DNA of 64,000 nt. It comes from Ichthyophis bannanicus. Taxonomy: Eukaryota > Chordata > Amphibia > Gymnophiona > Ichthyophiidae. Made by a program: the position numbers and the translations under genes. Positions 54,950 to 64,000 of this stretch are shown here, one piece after another; the stretch's first letter is position 1; each line of letters opens with the position of its first letter. The stretch spans positions 15,166,305-15,230,304 of the forward strand of contig CM066048.1 in NCBI GenBank assembly GCA_033557465.1, in the 5' to 3' direction. A model generated the notes under the pieces. That model made no database searches. It worked only from the letters and a program-made list of their open reading frames with translations, and was not told where the DNA came from.

Positions 54950-56098
54950 TTGAACGACCTTGTCAGGGATTTGGATCTCCCGAAGAATAAAGCTGAGCTT
55001 TTGGGTTCCAGACTACAGCAGTGGAATCTTCTGGCTGGTGACGTTCAAATTTCTTTTTTCCGGGACCATCAGAAAGACTTGGTGTCATTCTTTTTCAAAG
55101 AAGGTGATCTTGTTGCATGCAACAACGTAAAAGGTTTAATGGCAGCTCTCAATATCAATTACAATGCAGATGATTGGAGGCTCTTCATTGATTCATCCAA
55201 AGCAAGTTTTAAAGCTGTATTGCTGCATAATGGCAACTTGCTAACATCAATTCCTATTGGCCATGCAGCTTTTATGAAAGAGACTTATGACAATATGAAA
55301 CAACTTTTGAAATGTATAAACTATGATCAACATCTATGGTCAATCTGTGGTGACTTCAAAGTGGTCGCCCTCTTGCTTGGTCTTCAGGGTGGATACACCA
55401 AGTACTGCTGCTTCCTGTGTGAATGGGATAGTCGTGCTAGAGATTGTCATTTCGTCAAAAGGGACTGGCCACTCCGTCAGTCACTGGATCCTGGAAGCAA
55501 AAATGTTCTGTTTCCAGCACTTGTAGACAGCAACAAGATTTTCATGCCTTCCTTGCACATCAAGTTGGGACTAATTAAAAATTTTGTCAAGGCGATGGAT
55601 AAAACTAAACCTGCTTTCAGGTATCGTGGTAAATTTCCTAGACTGAGTGATGCCAAACTTAAGGAAGGAGTTTTTATTGGCCCTCAGATTCGTGCACATC
55701 TTCAAGATGACGAATTTCTTCATTTATTGCGTGAAAAGGAAAAGGCTGCATGGATAGCATTTGAATAAGCGACACAAACTTTTCTTGGAAACAACAAAGC
55801 AAATAATTACCAAGAGATTGTTCAAGATCTTCTCAAGGCATACAAAAATCTTGATTACAACATGTCCTTAAAGATTCATTTTCTACACTCTCATCTAGAT
55901 TTTTTCCCACAAAATTGCGGAGCAGTAAGTGATGAACATAGAGAACGATTTCACCAAGACATTGCAGCCATGGAAAAGAGGTGTCAGGGTAAATGGAGTC
56001 CATCAATGCTTGCAGACTACTGCTGGACAGTGACAAGGGATATTCCATTGCTTCAGTACAAGAAACAGATCAGGAAGAGTCGTAAAGCCACTGAATGA
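54950..56098 (+). pseudogene. DDE-like element protein, catalytic-like core
   Basis: LNDLVRDLDLPKNKAELLGSR, WRLFIDSSKASFKAVLLHNG (Asp 1 candidate), SICGDFKVVALLLGLQGG (Asp 2 candidate), a C-x2-C-W insert (CCFLCEWDSRARDCH), FPRLSDAKLKEGVFIGPQ, and after a single TAA at 55766-55768 in the same frame NMSLKIHFLHSHLDFFPQN, SDEHRERFHQDIAAMEKR (Glu candidate) and MLADYCWTVTRD. I know this signature as a highly repeated uncharacterised protein in many animal genomes. The D-D-E reading is my inference. Confidence 0.65.
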
Positions 56099-56344
56099 GA
56101 ACAAAACTTGCTAGAATGCACTTACAAATGTTCTTAATGAAAGTTAAATTGCAGACATAATTACTCCTCTGTTTCTTCTAAGTACATTTACGAACTTTTA
56201 TTTTATAAAAACATGCTTGTTATTGTGCAAAGTTTCATTTGTAATAAGATTTTGATTTACATCTAAGGATTTAGGCTGTATTTTCACCATACATAGTGGT
56301 AAAATGTAAATTTTTCAACATATCATAGAAACAGAAATAGAAAT

Positions 56345-56920
56345 AGAAATATCATAGAAACCTTAGTACTCACTTTCAAGGCCATCAAGGGCATAACCTC
56401 CTCATCACTAAAAGACATCATTCAGACCGTCCCACCTAACAGATTAGGAGAACGACATCTACAAACGCGCTAGTAATCCCTACGACAGCAACAAAATGCA
56501 CACTAGCGACGTCTAACAGGGCTTTCAGCTTCTATGCCCCTAAGTGCTGGAACTCCTTATCACCTGAGATTCGGGCTGTACCGATCTGACTATTCAGAAA
56601 AGCACTCAAATCTCACCTGTTCCCACAATAGTACCATACTAGCCAACCACCGACCTGACCGACCATCCCCTTTTTGACCTCCTGTTCTACAAGACTCATA
56701 TCAAACTTAGAATAATTCCTGCTGTACATACATGTACATTCAGCATGTATATAGTTTCAGTTAACAATGTCCCCCATGTTTATCCAAGTTCTCGTACCTG
56801 TTCTATGTAAAACCAAACAGCTTGTTGCTCTGGTCTTTTGTTATATTGTAAACCGCGCTGATGCTAAATAGAGCGGTATATAAGAGCCTGTAATAAATAA
56901 ATAAATAAACAAACAGGAGC
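56345..56920 (+). mobile_element. L2 LINE 3'-end fragment
   Basis: Decayed RT C-terminus (CAAGGCCATCAAGGGC, TGGAACTCCTTATCACC) followed by the L2-type tail TAAACCGCGCTGATG...GAGCGGTATATAAG and AATAAATAAATAAAC. 5'-truncated, with no open frame. Confidence 0.7.
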
Positions 56921-57556
56921 GAATTGACCAATTTCACTATCATATTTGAATTCAGCGTATCAAATTCATTAAGAAATAGCACATTTAATTTCTCAAGCAA
57001 ACAATTTTTGAAAATTTGTAGAACAGTGATAAGTGGACAAGATCATACATGGAATCAAACAGGAAGTCCATAGCTGACTCCAAAAGAGGGATATTATCAT
57101 CCAGCAAATCCACTGAGGCAGGACTCGAGACGTCAGGCCTACAGATACTACCAACTAATTAGCAGTCAACAAGGCGAACTGGTTCTTCAACAAGGAATCT
57201 ACCTTGTGTCCAGAGAATCCTTTAAGATCGATCCACCTTCCACAGGAATGGTGATCCATCTGGTAACTGCCGTGGCCTGCGCATCCACCTTGGGAATATC
57301 AAACCATACAACACACTCCTTCTCTGGAAGAGTGTACATCTTATACACCTTTAACCCCCTAGTTGGGGAGTCCCACTCTGACCGGATCATTTCCTTGATC
57401 ACCTCCAGGAATGAGAAGACAGTAGTGAATTTCCACACCCCTTGCAAGAGCAAATGCACCTTTGGCTCCTGCTCCATGTCTGGGACATCTGCCAAATCAA
57501 AGTGGATGAGACCCGGGCAATCAAAGCCTCCAGTTCCTCCTTAAGGAACAGGCGGA

Positions 57557-59262
57557 TAGCATAGTTACTCATCTGTAACAGGTGTTCTCCAGGGACAGCA
57601 GGAATCAGTCCTCACATATGGGTGACATTGGCGCCGACGGAGCCCTCATGCGGAGCAATCCCCAGCTTTCTAAGAAAGCCTTTGGGATTGCATCACGCAT
57701 GCACGGTCCCCTTCCTGCCCAAGGGTGCCATCTTGCTCAGTCAAATGACATAGCTAAAAAGACGGCAAAAAGAACAAAATATAATAATAGGACTGCAACT
57801 CCAGGGGAGGAGGGAGGGTTGTGAGGACTGATTCCTGCTGTCCCTGGAGAACACCTGTTACAGGTAACTATGCTTTCTCCAGGAACAAGCAGGAAGTCAG
57901 TCCTCACATTTGGGACTCCCTAGATATAGGCTACCGAGAACCCATAACTGAAAATAGGCTCCCTCTAGAAGAGCCGCTGCAACTGAGAATGTAACACTTC
58001 GGTAGCTTTACACCAAAGGGTCGGAGTTGCCTAAACCTCAAACAGGTTATGGAGTACCACCTGGCCGAAAGCACTGTCCCGCTGGGACTCCCTATCCAGG
58101 CAGTAACGGGCCGCAAAAGTCTGGCTTGAAGACCAGGTGGCGGCCCGGCAGATGTCTGCCAGCGGAAGTGAGCCACTGATGCCACCTTAGCCCTGGCCCA
58201 GTGGGCCGTAACTCGACCCTACAATGGAAGATCGGCCGCCCTGTATGCCCAGGCAATACAGTCCACCACCCAAGTGGACAACGTACGCTTGGAGACTGGC
58301 ATCCCTAGCTTACTGGGGTCATAAGAGACGAAGAGCTGAGAAGCTCTTTGATGTCCCTGCGTACGCTCCATGTAGAAGGCCAAAGCCCTCTTACAGTCCA
58401 GGGTATGCAGAACTGCTTCTGCCCGACTGGAATGCGGCCTGGGAAAGAAGGTCAGAAGTACCACCTCCTGGTTGAGGTGGAATGAAGTCCACTTTCGGAA
58501 GGAACTTGGGGTAAGTGCGAAGCACCACCCTGTTCCTATAGAACCATGTGTACGGTCTATCGGAAACCAGAGCCTGCAGCTCACTCACTCATCTGGCCGA
58601 TGTGAGTGCCACCAAGAAAAGAACTTTCCAAGAGAGGAAGCGTAGATGGCAGGTAGCTATCGGCTCAAAAGGTGGGCAAGTAAGCTGCTCTAAGACCACA
58701 TTCAAATCCCATTCGGTCGCTACAGTGCGAACCGGGGGCTTCAGCAGAAGTAAACCTCTCAGGAACCTGTACACCAAAGGGTGTGCAGAAAGAGGTTGTC
58801 CCTCCACTGGAGAGTGGTGTGCTGATAAGGTACTAAGGTGGACTCGAACAGAGTTTGACTTGAGGCCTAAATCCGAGAGGTGTAGCAGGTACTGCAACAC
58901 CACTGACACTTGGCAGGAGAAAGGGTTTTCGCTCTGCTTATCACACCACACCTCAAACCTATGCCACTTAAACGCATAGGTTTTTGTAGTCGATTGCCTT
59001 CTCGAGTCTAGCAGTACATTCTCTATATTTTTAGGGAGGAGAAGTAGTGCGAGGACTACCCTTTCAGCAGCCATGCCATTAGGTTGAGAGACCGGAGAGT
59101 GCCCCCCTCCTGCGACAGGAGGTTGGGGTGTAATCCCAGATGAATTGGAGCTTCTGCCGCCAATTGAAGCAGCAGCGGAAACCACGGCTGTCTCGGCCAC
59201 CTGGGCGCTATCAGGATGACAGAGGCTTTGTCTGTCTCTTCTAGAGACCTTTACAAAGAGGC
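57557..59262 (-). mobile_element. DIRS retrotransposon copy A4, 5'-truncated
   Basis: Right terminus 57557-57730 (CATCTGTAACAGGTG), internal complementary region 57800-57925 with the circle junction GCTTTCTCCAGG, then recombinase and the end of the RT/RNase H frame (to about 59262) on the minus strand. Gag and RT are absent; the CR1-A 5' region follows directly. Confidence 0.85.
57960..59200 (-). pseudogene. DIRS tyrosine recombinase (A4), frameshifted
   Basis: 58589-59200: VLLDSRRQSTTKTYAFKWHR to FLVALTSAR (first Arg). 58219-58584: FFPRPHSSRAEAVLHTLDCKR to IAWAYRAADLPL. Then TAHWARAKVAS (H-x-x-R) and, after an 8-base deletion near 58155, the A-T-W and ARYCLDRE region with the nucleophile Tyr. 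All catalytic residues survive, but in different frames. Confidence 0.85.
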
Positions 59263-59593
59263 CTTCTACCTAGGGGGCAAGAGACCTGTGAAATTTTTTC
59301 AATAGGTGTTAACACCAGGTGGCAGGACAAAAGGCCATTTTGAAAGACTCCTTCTATCCAAGCAAGGACTGTTAATCATCCAGGAAGTTAGTCACAGCTT
59401 ACCTCAGCAGCACAGGCATAAATAGCTCAACCAGAGCTCTGTGATCTTCAGTCTTGCAGGACTACAAAAGGGGACTGTTACTTCTGGAGAGAGATCTGCA
59501 ATTGTGAGTATATACTTCTGGGAATTTTCTGTAAGGAATTCTTTGTATTAAAGCTAATTAATCTGCAAACCCACTATTTTTTGTTAAATCAGT

Positions 59594-59880
59594 CAGGGCC
59601 TAGTAGCAGCAGTTTAAGTTTAAATTTAAAACACAGAAGACAACTTTCTGGTTACATATCATACCCAACATAGAGCGTGTAGTTTAAATTCATACTCACT
59701 CAGGGCCTAGTATCAGCAAAGTACTTTTAGTTTAAATTTAAAACACAGAAGAGAGCTTTCTGGTTTAATTTGGAACCCAGCAGAGAGCTTGTAGTTTAAA
59801 TTTCATAATAAGTTAGAGCCTAGCAGCAGCAAAGAGCTATCACTTAAAATTTAAAATCAAATAAGAATATAGCTTACCTC
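59594..59880 (+). repeat. CR1-A 5' tandem repeats, 107-113 bp
   Basis: Units begin CAGGGCCTAGTAGC (59594), CAGGGCCTAGTATC (59701) and TAGAGCCTAGCAGC (59814), each followed by GTTTAAATTTAAAACACAGAAG-like sequence. CTTACCTCAGCAGCACAGG occurs both before (59400) and after (59875) the array. Confidence 0.8.
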
Positions 59881-59964
59881 AGCAGCACAGGACAGGGTAC
59901 TGTGTAGCAGCCCTCTTTTAATAAGTGTTAGGTCTTAGATAGTGCTGGGGAGGAGTCTGCTGTC

Positions 59965-60303
59965 TTGGTACATGTTGGTACCAAAGACATAGGAAAATGT
60001 GGTAGGGAGGTTCTGGAGGCTAAATTTAGGCTTTTAGGTAGGAAATTGAAATCCAGAACTTCCAGGGTAGCGTTCTCCGAAATGCTTCCCGTTCCACGTG
60101 CAGGACCCAAAAGGCAGGCAGAGCTCCGGAGTCTCAATGCGTGGATGAGACAATGGTGCAGAGATGAGGGTTTTGGATTTGTTAGGAACTGGGGAACATT
60201 CTGGGGAAAGGAGAGGCTCTTCCAAAGGGATGGGCTTAACCGGGATGGAACCAGGCTGCTGACATTAGCCTTTAAAAAGGAGATAGAGCAGCTTTTAAAC
60301 TAG
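59965..60303 (+). pseudogene. CR1 ORF1 C-terminal esterase-like domain
   Basis: VHVGTKDIGKCG, FSEMLPVPRAG, LNAWMRQWCRDEGFGFV and ERLFQRDGLNRDGTRLL match the SGNH-hydrolase-like esterase in CR1 ORF1. Relative to CR1-Y (which reads DGLHL), six bases are deleted, removing the His of the usual D-x-x-H pair. The N-terminal part of ORF1 is missing. In active CR1 it probably binds lipid or RNP components; its role is uncertain. Confidence 0.75.
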
Positions 60304-60338
60304 ATAATAGGGGAAAGCCAACAGTCGCCCAAGAGCGG

Positions 60339-61952
60339 ATGATTCGAAAGAATGTATCCTTGAAGGATACTACCAAAAGCAGAGAGGTTCCAAAAAAGAG
60401 TAAAGTAGCCCAAATGCCCTCGAGTATGGAGCAGACAGAGCTTAAAGATCCCAAATTACCCATGTCTACCAACAGCCAAAGTAATATGAATAAAATACAG
60501 TCTCTAAAATGCTTGTATGCAAATGCTAGAAGTCTAAAAAATAAGATGGGAGAGTTAGAATATATAGCACTAAATGAGAGTTTAGATATGATTGGGATAT
60601 CAGAGACATGGTGGAAGGAGGACAACCAGTGGGACACTGTGATACCTGGATACAAATTATATCGTAATGATAGAGCTGATCAAATTGGTGGAGGGGTTGC
60701 GCTCTATGTTAGAGAGGGCATTGAGTCAGAAAGGATTAAAGTTTTGCAGGAAACAAAATTTGCTGTAGAATCTCTATGGATTGAAATTCAATGTAAAAAG
60801 GGTGGCAGTGGGGGTTTACTATCGACCGCCTGGCCAGAATGAACAAATGGATGATGAAATGCTCAAAGAAATCAAGGAAGCTAACAAAAGTTATAGCGCA
60901 GTAAAAATAATGGGTGATTTCAATTACCCCGGTATCGACTGGGTCAGTGTCACGGCAGGACATGCTAGGGAGATAAAGTTCCTAGATGACATAAATGACT
61001 GCTTCTTGGACCGACCAGAGGGGAAGCCATATTAGACCTAGTCCTTAGTGGAACACCAGATCTAGTGCAAGAGATAAAGGTGTTGGGGCCACTTGGCAAT
61101 AGTGATCATAGCATGATCACCTTTGATTTAATTAGTGGAGAAGGGATAGTAAGGAAATCCACAGTACTACCTTTTAACTTTCGAAAGGAAGACTTTGATA
61201 AAATGAGGAAAATAGTTAAGAAAAAACTAAAAGGAGCAGTTGCAAAGGTTAAAGACTTACATCAAGCTTGGGTGTTGTTGAAAAATACTATCTTGGAAGC
61301 CCAGACCAGCTGTATTCCACGCTTTAAGAAAAGTGAAAGGAAGTCCAAAAAACTGCCAGCATGGTTTAAAGGTGAGGTCAGAGAGGCTGTTGTTGCGAAA
61401 AAAGCATCTTTCACGAAATGGAAAAAAGAGCCAAACGACGAAACCTGGAAACAGCACAAGCACTGGCAAGTCAAATGCAAGGCACTGATAAAGCAGGCAA
61501 AGGGAGAATTTGAGAAGAAGCTTGCTGCAGAAGCAAAAACACGAAATAAAGATTTTTTCAAGTACATTCGTAGCAAAAAACCTGTGAGAGAGTCAGTTGG
61601 TCCATTAGATGATAGAGGAGTTAAAGGGGCACTAAGAGGCGACAAGGCAATAGCGGAGAGACTGAATGAATTCTTTGCTTCGGTCTTTACTGAGGAAGAT
61701 GTAGGGATGTTACCCATGACTGAAGTGGTATTTAAAGGTGCGGAAGAATTGAAGGAAATATCGATACATCGGGAAGATGTATTACAACTATTAGATAAAC
61801 TGAAGAGTAGCAAATCACCTGGGCCGGATGGTATACATCCAAGGGTGTTGAAAGAACTGAAATATGAGATTGCAGACCTGCTATTAGTAATCTGTGAATT
61901 TTCATTAAAATCATCTGTAATACCTGAAGATTGGAGGATCGCCAATTTTTAA
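60339..61952 (+). pseudogene. CR1-A ORF2, endonuclease and pre-RT region
   Basis: LKCLYANARSLKNKMGELEYI, IGISETWWKEDNQWD and GGGVALYVREGI (60339-60842), VGVYYRPPGQNEQ and KIMGDFNYPGIDW (GDFN; 60781-61035), NSDHSMITFDL (SDH), basic linker, then KLKSSKSPGPDGIHPRVLKEL and VIPEDWRIANF (61065-61952). Frame changes near 60815, 61030 and 61950. Confidence 0.85.
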
Positions 61953-61989
61953 AAAGGGTTCCAGGTGGGATCCGGGAAACTACAGACCG

Positions 61990-63990
61990 GTGAGCCTCAC
62001 GTCAGTACCGGGAAAAATGGTAGAAACCATCATAAAGAATAAAATTACTCAGCATGTAGATAGTCATGGCCTAATGGGAGACAGCAAACATGGTTTTAGA
62101 CAAGGAAGATCTTGTCTTACTAATCTATTATGTTTTTTTGAAAGTGTGAATAAACAGGTGGACAAAGGTGAGTCGGTTGATATAGTGTATCTGGACTTTC
62201 AGAAAGCCTTTGACAAGGTCCCTCATCAGAGACTTTTGGCAAAACTAAAGAGTCATGGGATAGGAGGCAGTGTACTACTGTGGATCAAGAACTGGTTAAA
62301 AGATAGAAAGCAGAGGGTCGGGCTAAATGGCCAATTTTCCCAATGGAGAAAAGTGAATAGTGGTGTACCCCAGGAATCTGTGCTGGGTCCGCTGCTTTTT
62401 GACATATTCATAAATGACCTGGAAAGTGGAATGTGTGAGGTTATCAAATTTGCAGATGACACAAAACTATTTAAAGTTGTTAAAACCCAAGAGGATTGTG
62501 GAAAATTGCAAGAGGATCTTGATAAATTGGAAGACTGGGCATCAAAATGGCAGATGAAATTTAATGTGGACAAGTGCAAAGTTATGCACCTAGGGAAGAA
62601 CAACCCAAACTATGGTTACACGATGCAAGGTTCCACATTAGGAACCACCACCCAGGAAAAAGATTTAGGCGTCATTGTGGATAACATGTTAAAACCCTCG
62701 GCCCAGTGTGCAGCGGCAGCCAAGAGAGCAAATAGAATGCTAGGTATCATAAGGAAAGGAATGGAAAATAAAACAAAAGATATTCCTGATCGTATCCCCA
62801 GTCTAGTCCCAGACCTCTGAGTTGTCCACCTCATTCAGCAGCTTGGAGACTGAGGAATCACCTTCTTTTCCATGATGTCATCCGTATATATCTCTGGGAT
62901 CCGCCTTCCTCCATCAGTTACCTCAGTCTCCAAGCAGCTGAATAGGTCGAGCCCGGGGGTCCGGGCTCACTGGAGGAACAATTAAGGAACAGTTTGAGTT
63001 AAGTAGTAGGGTTTTAGTTTAAAAAAAAAAAAAAAAAAGGGGCTGTGCCTTATTGGTGCCTCAGGCTCTCCTCTAACCTCTTCTTGGTTTCCCCCCCGAG
63101 TAGCCCGGTTATATTCCTGAAGGGGGCCGGTTAGCTCCCGGTGGGTAGCAGTGGAGCTGAACCAGCAGAGGAGGCAGAGCTGCTCAGCCAATTGCTAAAC
63201 AGAAGTCCTGCCTGTGAGCGCGCCTCTGGCTGTTCGCAGAGGTGTCCAGGGTTGGACCTCCGTGCTGTGTTCAGGACATAGCTGGGGCCTTCTGGTCGTC
63301 CTCTGGCAGCGGAGAGCTCGGTCCGTCAGCGGATTCTGGCTGCAGGGGCAGCAGAGGTAAGAGGGTGGGCCGGTGACTGTTTTTTTCCACGGCGCAAAGG
63401 AGCACCTTCTTCAGTGCAGGCCTGGCCACGTGGCAGTAAGGCGGGAGCACAGGGCCAGCTCCGGAGCTAACGGTCGTTTTTTTTCCCCGGCTTCTAAAGC
63501 TGCGGTTTGGAGGCCCGCGGGCGGTGATCAGGGGGACAGCTAAGGGGCTCCTTTTTTGCCAGCGTGAGTTTTCAAAAATTTAAAAAAAAAAAAAACCCTT
63601 GCGCAAAGGCACAGAATACCCGGATAAGAAGGTTCTTAAGGGCACCTTGAATATTGTGTGCAATTCTGGTCGCCGTATCTTAAAAAGGATATAGCGTTAT
63701 TAGAAAAGGTTCAGAGAAGAGCCACCAAAATGGTAAAGGGGATGGAAGGATACTCCTATGAAGAAAGGCTAAAAAGGTTAGGGCTCTTTAACCTGGAAAA
63801 GAGACGGCTGAGGGGAGATATGATAGAAGTCTATAAATTAATGAACGGAGTGGAACGGGTAAACGTAGATCGACTGTTTACATTATCAGAATATAGAAAG
63901 ACTAGAGGATATGCAATGAAGCTACAGGGTAAACTATTTAAAACTAATAAAAGAAAATATTTCTTCACTCAAAGTGTAATCAAACTCTGA
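61990..63990 (+). pseudogene. CR1-A ORF2, reverse transcriptase, interrupted
   Basis: SLTSVPGKMVETIIKNKI, HGFRQGRSCLTNLL, motif A IVYLDFQKAFDKVPH, SGVPQESVLGPLLFDIF (GVPQG changed to GVPQE), KFADDTKLF (catalytic ADD) and QEKDLGVIVDNMLKPS up to about 62786. After the insertion it resumes at 63640 with [20 protein letters not shown] sequence and [19 protein letters not shown], to the C-terminus near the window edge. Confidence 0.85.
62787..63636. mobile_element. unclassified 0.85 kb insertion in CR1-A
   Basis: Interrupts the CR1 RT C-terminus, with about 35 bp of expected CR1 missing at the site. It contains a hairpin with 22-nt arms (62834-62855 and 62921-62942, one mismatch), a 19-A tract near 63020, GC-rich leader-like sequence with a GTAAG at 63357, and an A tract near 63580. 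No coding frame. It could be the leader of another retroelement. Confidence 0.5.
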
Positions 63991-64000
63991 AATTTGTTAC

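Larger units (their letters stand above)
54117..57030 (+). mobile_element. DDE-like element of an unnamed, widely amplified family
   Basis: An AT-rich element with a two-part protein (54414-56098) inserted in the DIRS-C gag, with an L2 fragment (about 56345-56920) in its 3' region. The termini are placed only by where DIRS-C similarity stops; I found no clear terminal repeats or target duplication. Confidence 0.5.
50464..57556 (-). mobile_element. old DIRS retrotransposon copy C (subfamily C), split by insertions
   Basis: The right terminus at 50464-50520 (GCATAGCTGCTTACCCGTAAC, a decayed form of the A/B palindrome) is mirrored at 52270-52350 as an internal complementary region. Minus-strand RNase H and RT (52620-53475) and gag (53551-54110 and 57035-57556) follow. 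The recombinase is absent. An L2-like LINE, a MITE and a DDE-like element are nested inside; DIRS-A4 lies at its gag end. The 5' end is missing. Confidence 0.7.
59263..64000 (+). mobile_element. CR1 LINE, copy CR1-A (right end outside window)
   Basis: Order: 5' region with tandem repeats (59594-59880), esterase-like ORF1 end, ORF2 endonuclease and RT, and C-terminus up to the window edge. An unclassified 0.85 kb insertion (62787-63636) splits the RT C-terminus. The left boundary with DIRS-A4 is approximate. Confidence 0.85.

Overview
The window is eukaryotic and almost entirely transposable-element (TE) sequence, with one recognisable host gene. I see no bacterial operons, rRNA, tRNA or CRISPR arrays. 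The mixture is abundant DIRS-type tyrosine-recombinase retrotransposons, CR1, L2 and RTE/BovB LINEs, hAT elements and MITEs, plus a vertebrate ciliary gene. This points to a TE-rich non-mammalian tetrapod. An amphibian, perhaps a caecilian, is my best guess, but the sequence does not fix the species.

Layout. 1-5113: DIRS copy A1 (+), cut by the window edge, with near-intact RT/RNase H and recombinase genes. 5340-5883: CR1 and SINE/L2-tail relics. 5884-15146: a large foldback transposon whose two arms surround DIRS copy B3 (-); its right arm is split by the LINE L2-A1 (-). 15147-18197: SINE and CR1 relics and an L2-like LINE (L2-C, -) carrying a fresh 0.3 kb inverted duplication. 18198-37235: an RTE/BovB LINE (+), bounded by a 10-bp target duplication and stretched to 19 kb by nested insertions. 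CR1-B sits in the RTE, DIRS-B5 sits in CR1-B, a hAT element and L2-B sit in DIRS-B5, a probable solo LTR sits in CR1-B, and two small MITEs sit in the distal RTE. 37278-48114: antisense CR1 pieces split by DIRS-A2 (-) and the LINE L2-A2 (+).

48702-49804 holds the last three coding exons and poly(A) signal of a CFAP126 (Flattop)-like gene on the + strand. Its 5' exons are not in the window, so the TE mass upstream may be one inflated intron. 50464-57556 is an old DIRS copy (C, -) broken by an L2-like LINE, a MITE and a multi-domain DDE-like element of a family I recognise but cannot name. 57557-59262 is the 3' part of another DIRS-A copy (A4, -). 59263-64000 is a CR1 (CR1-A, +) with 5' tandem repeats, an esterase-like ORF1 and ORF2 (endonuclease and reverse transcriptase), interrupted by an unclassified insertion.

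How the parts relate. The DIRS copies fall into three subfamilies (A, B, C) with related termini. Only A1 keeps every catalytic residue of both RT/RNase H and recombinase. A2, B3, B5 and C have lost the recombinase wholly or in part, so they look like parasites of A1-like or B-like relatives. LINE ORFs are mostly frameshifted; the best preserved is the L2-A2 reverse transcriptase. Several junctions (RTE, CR1-B, DIRS-A2, DIRS-B5, LTR, hAT, both MITEs) can be read to within a few bases, so the order of insertion is recoverable.
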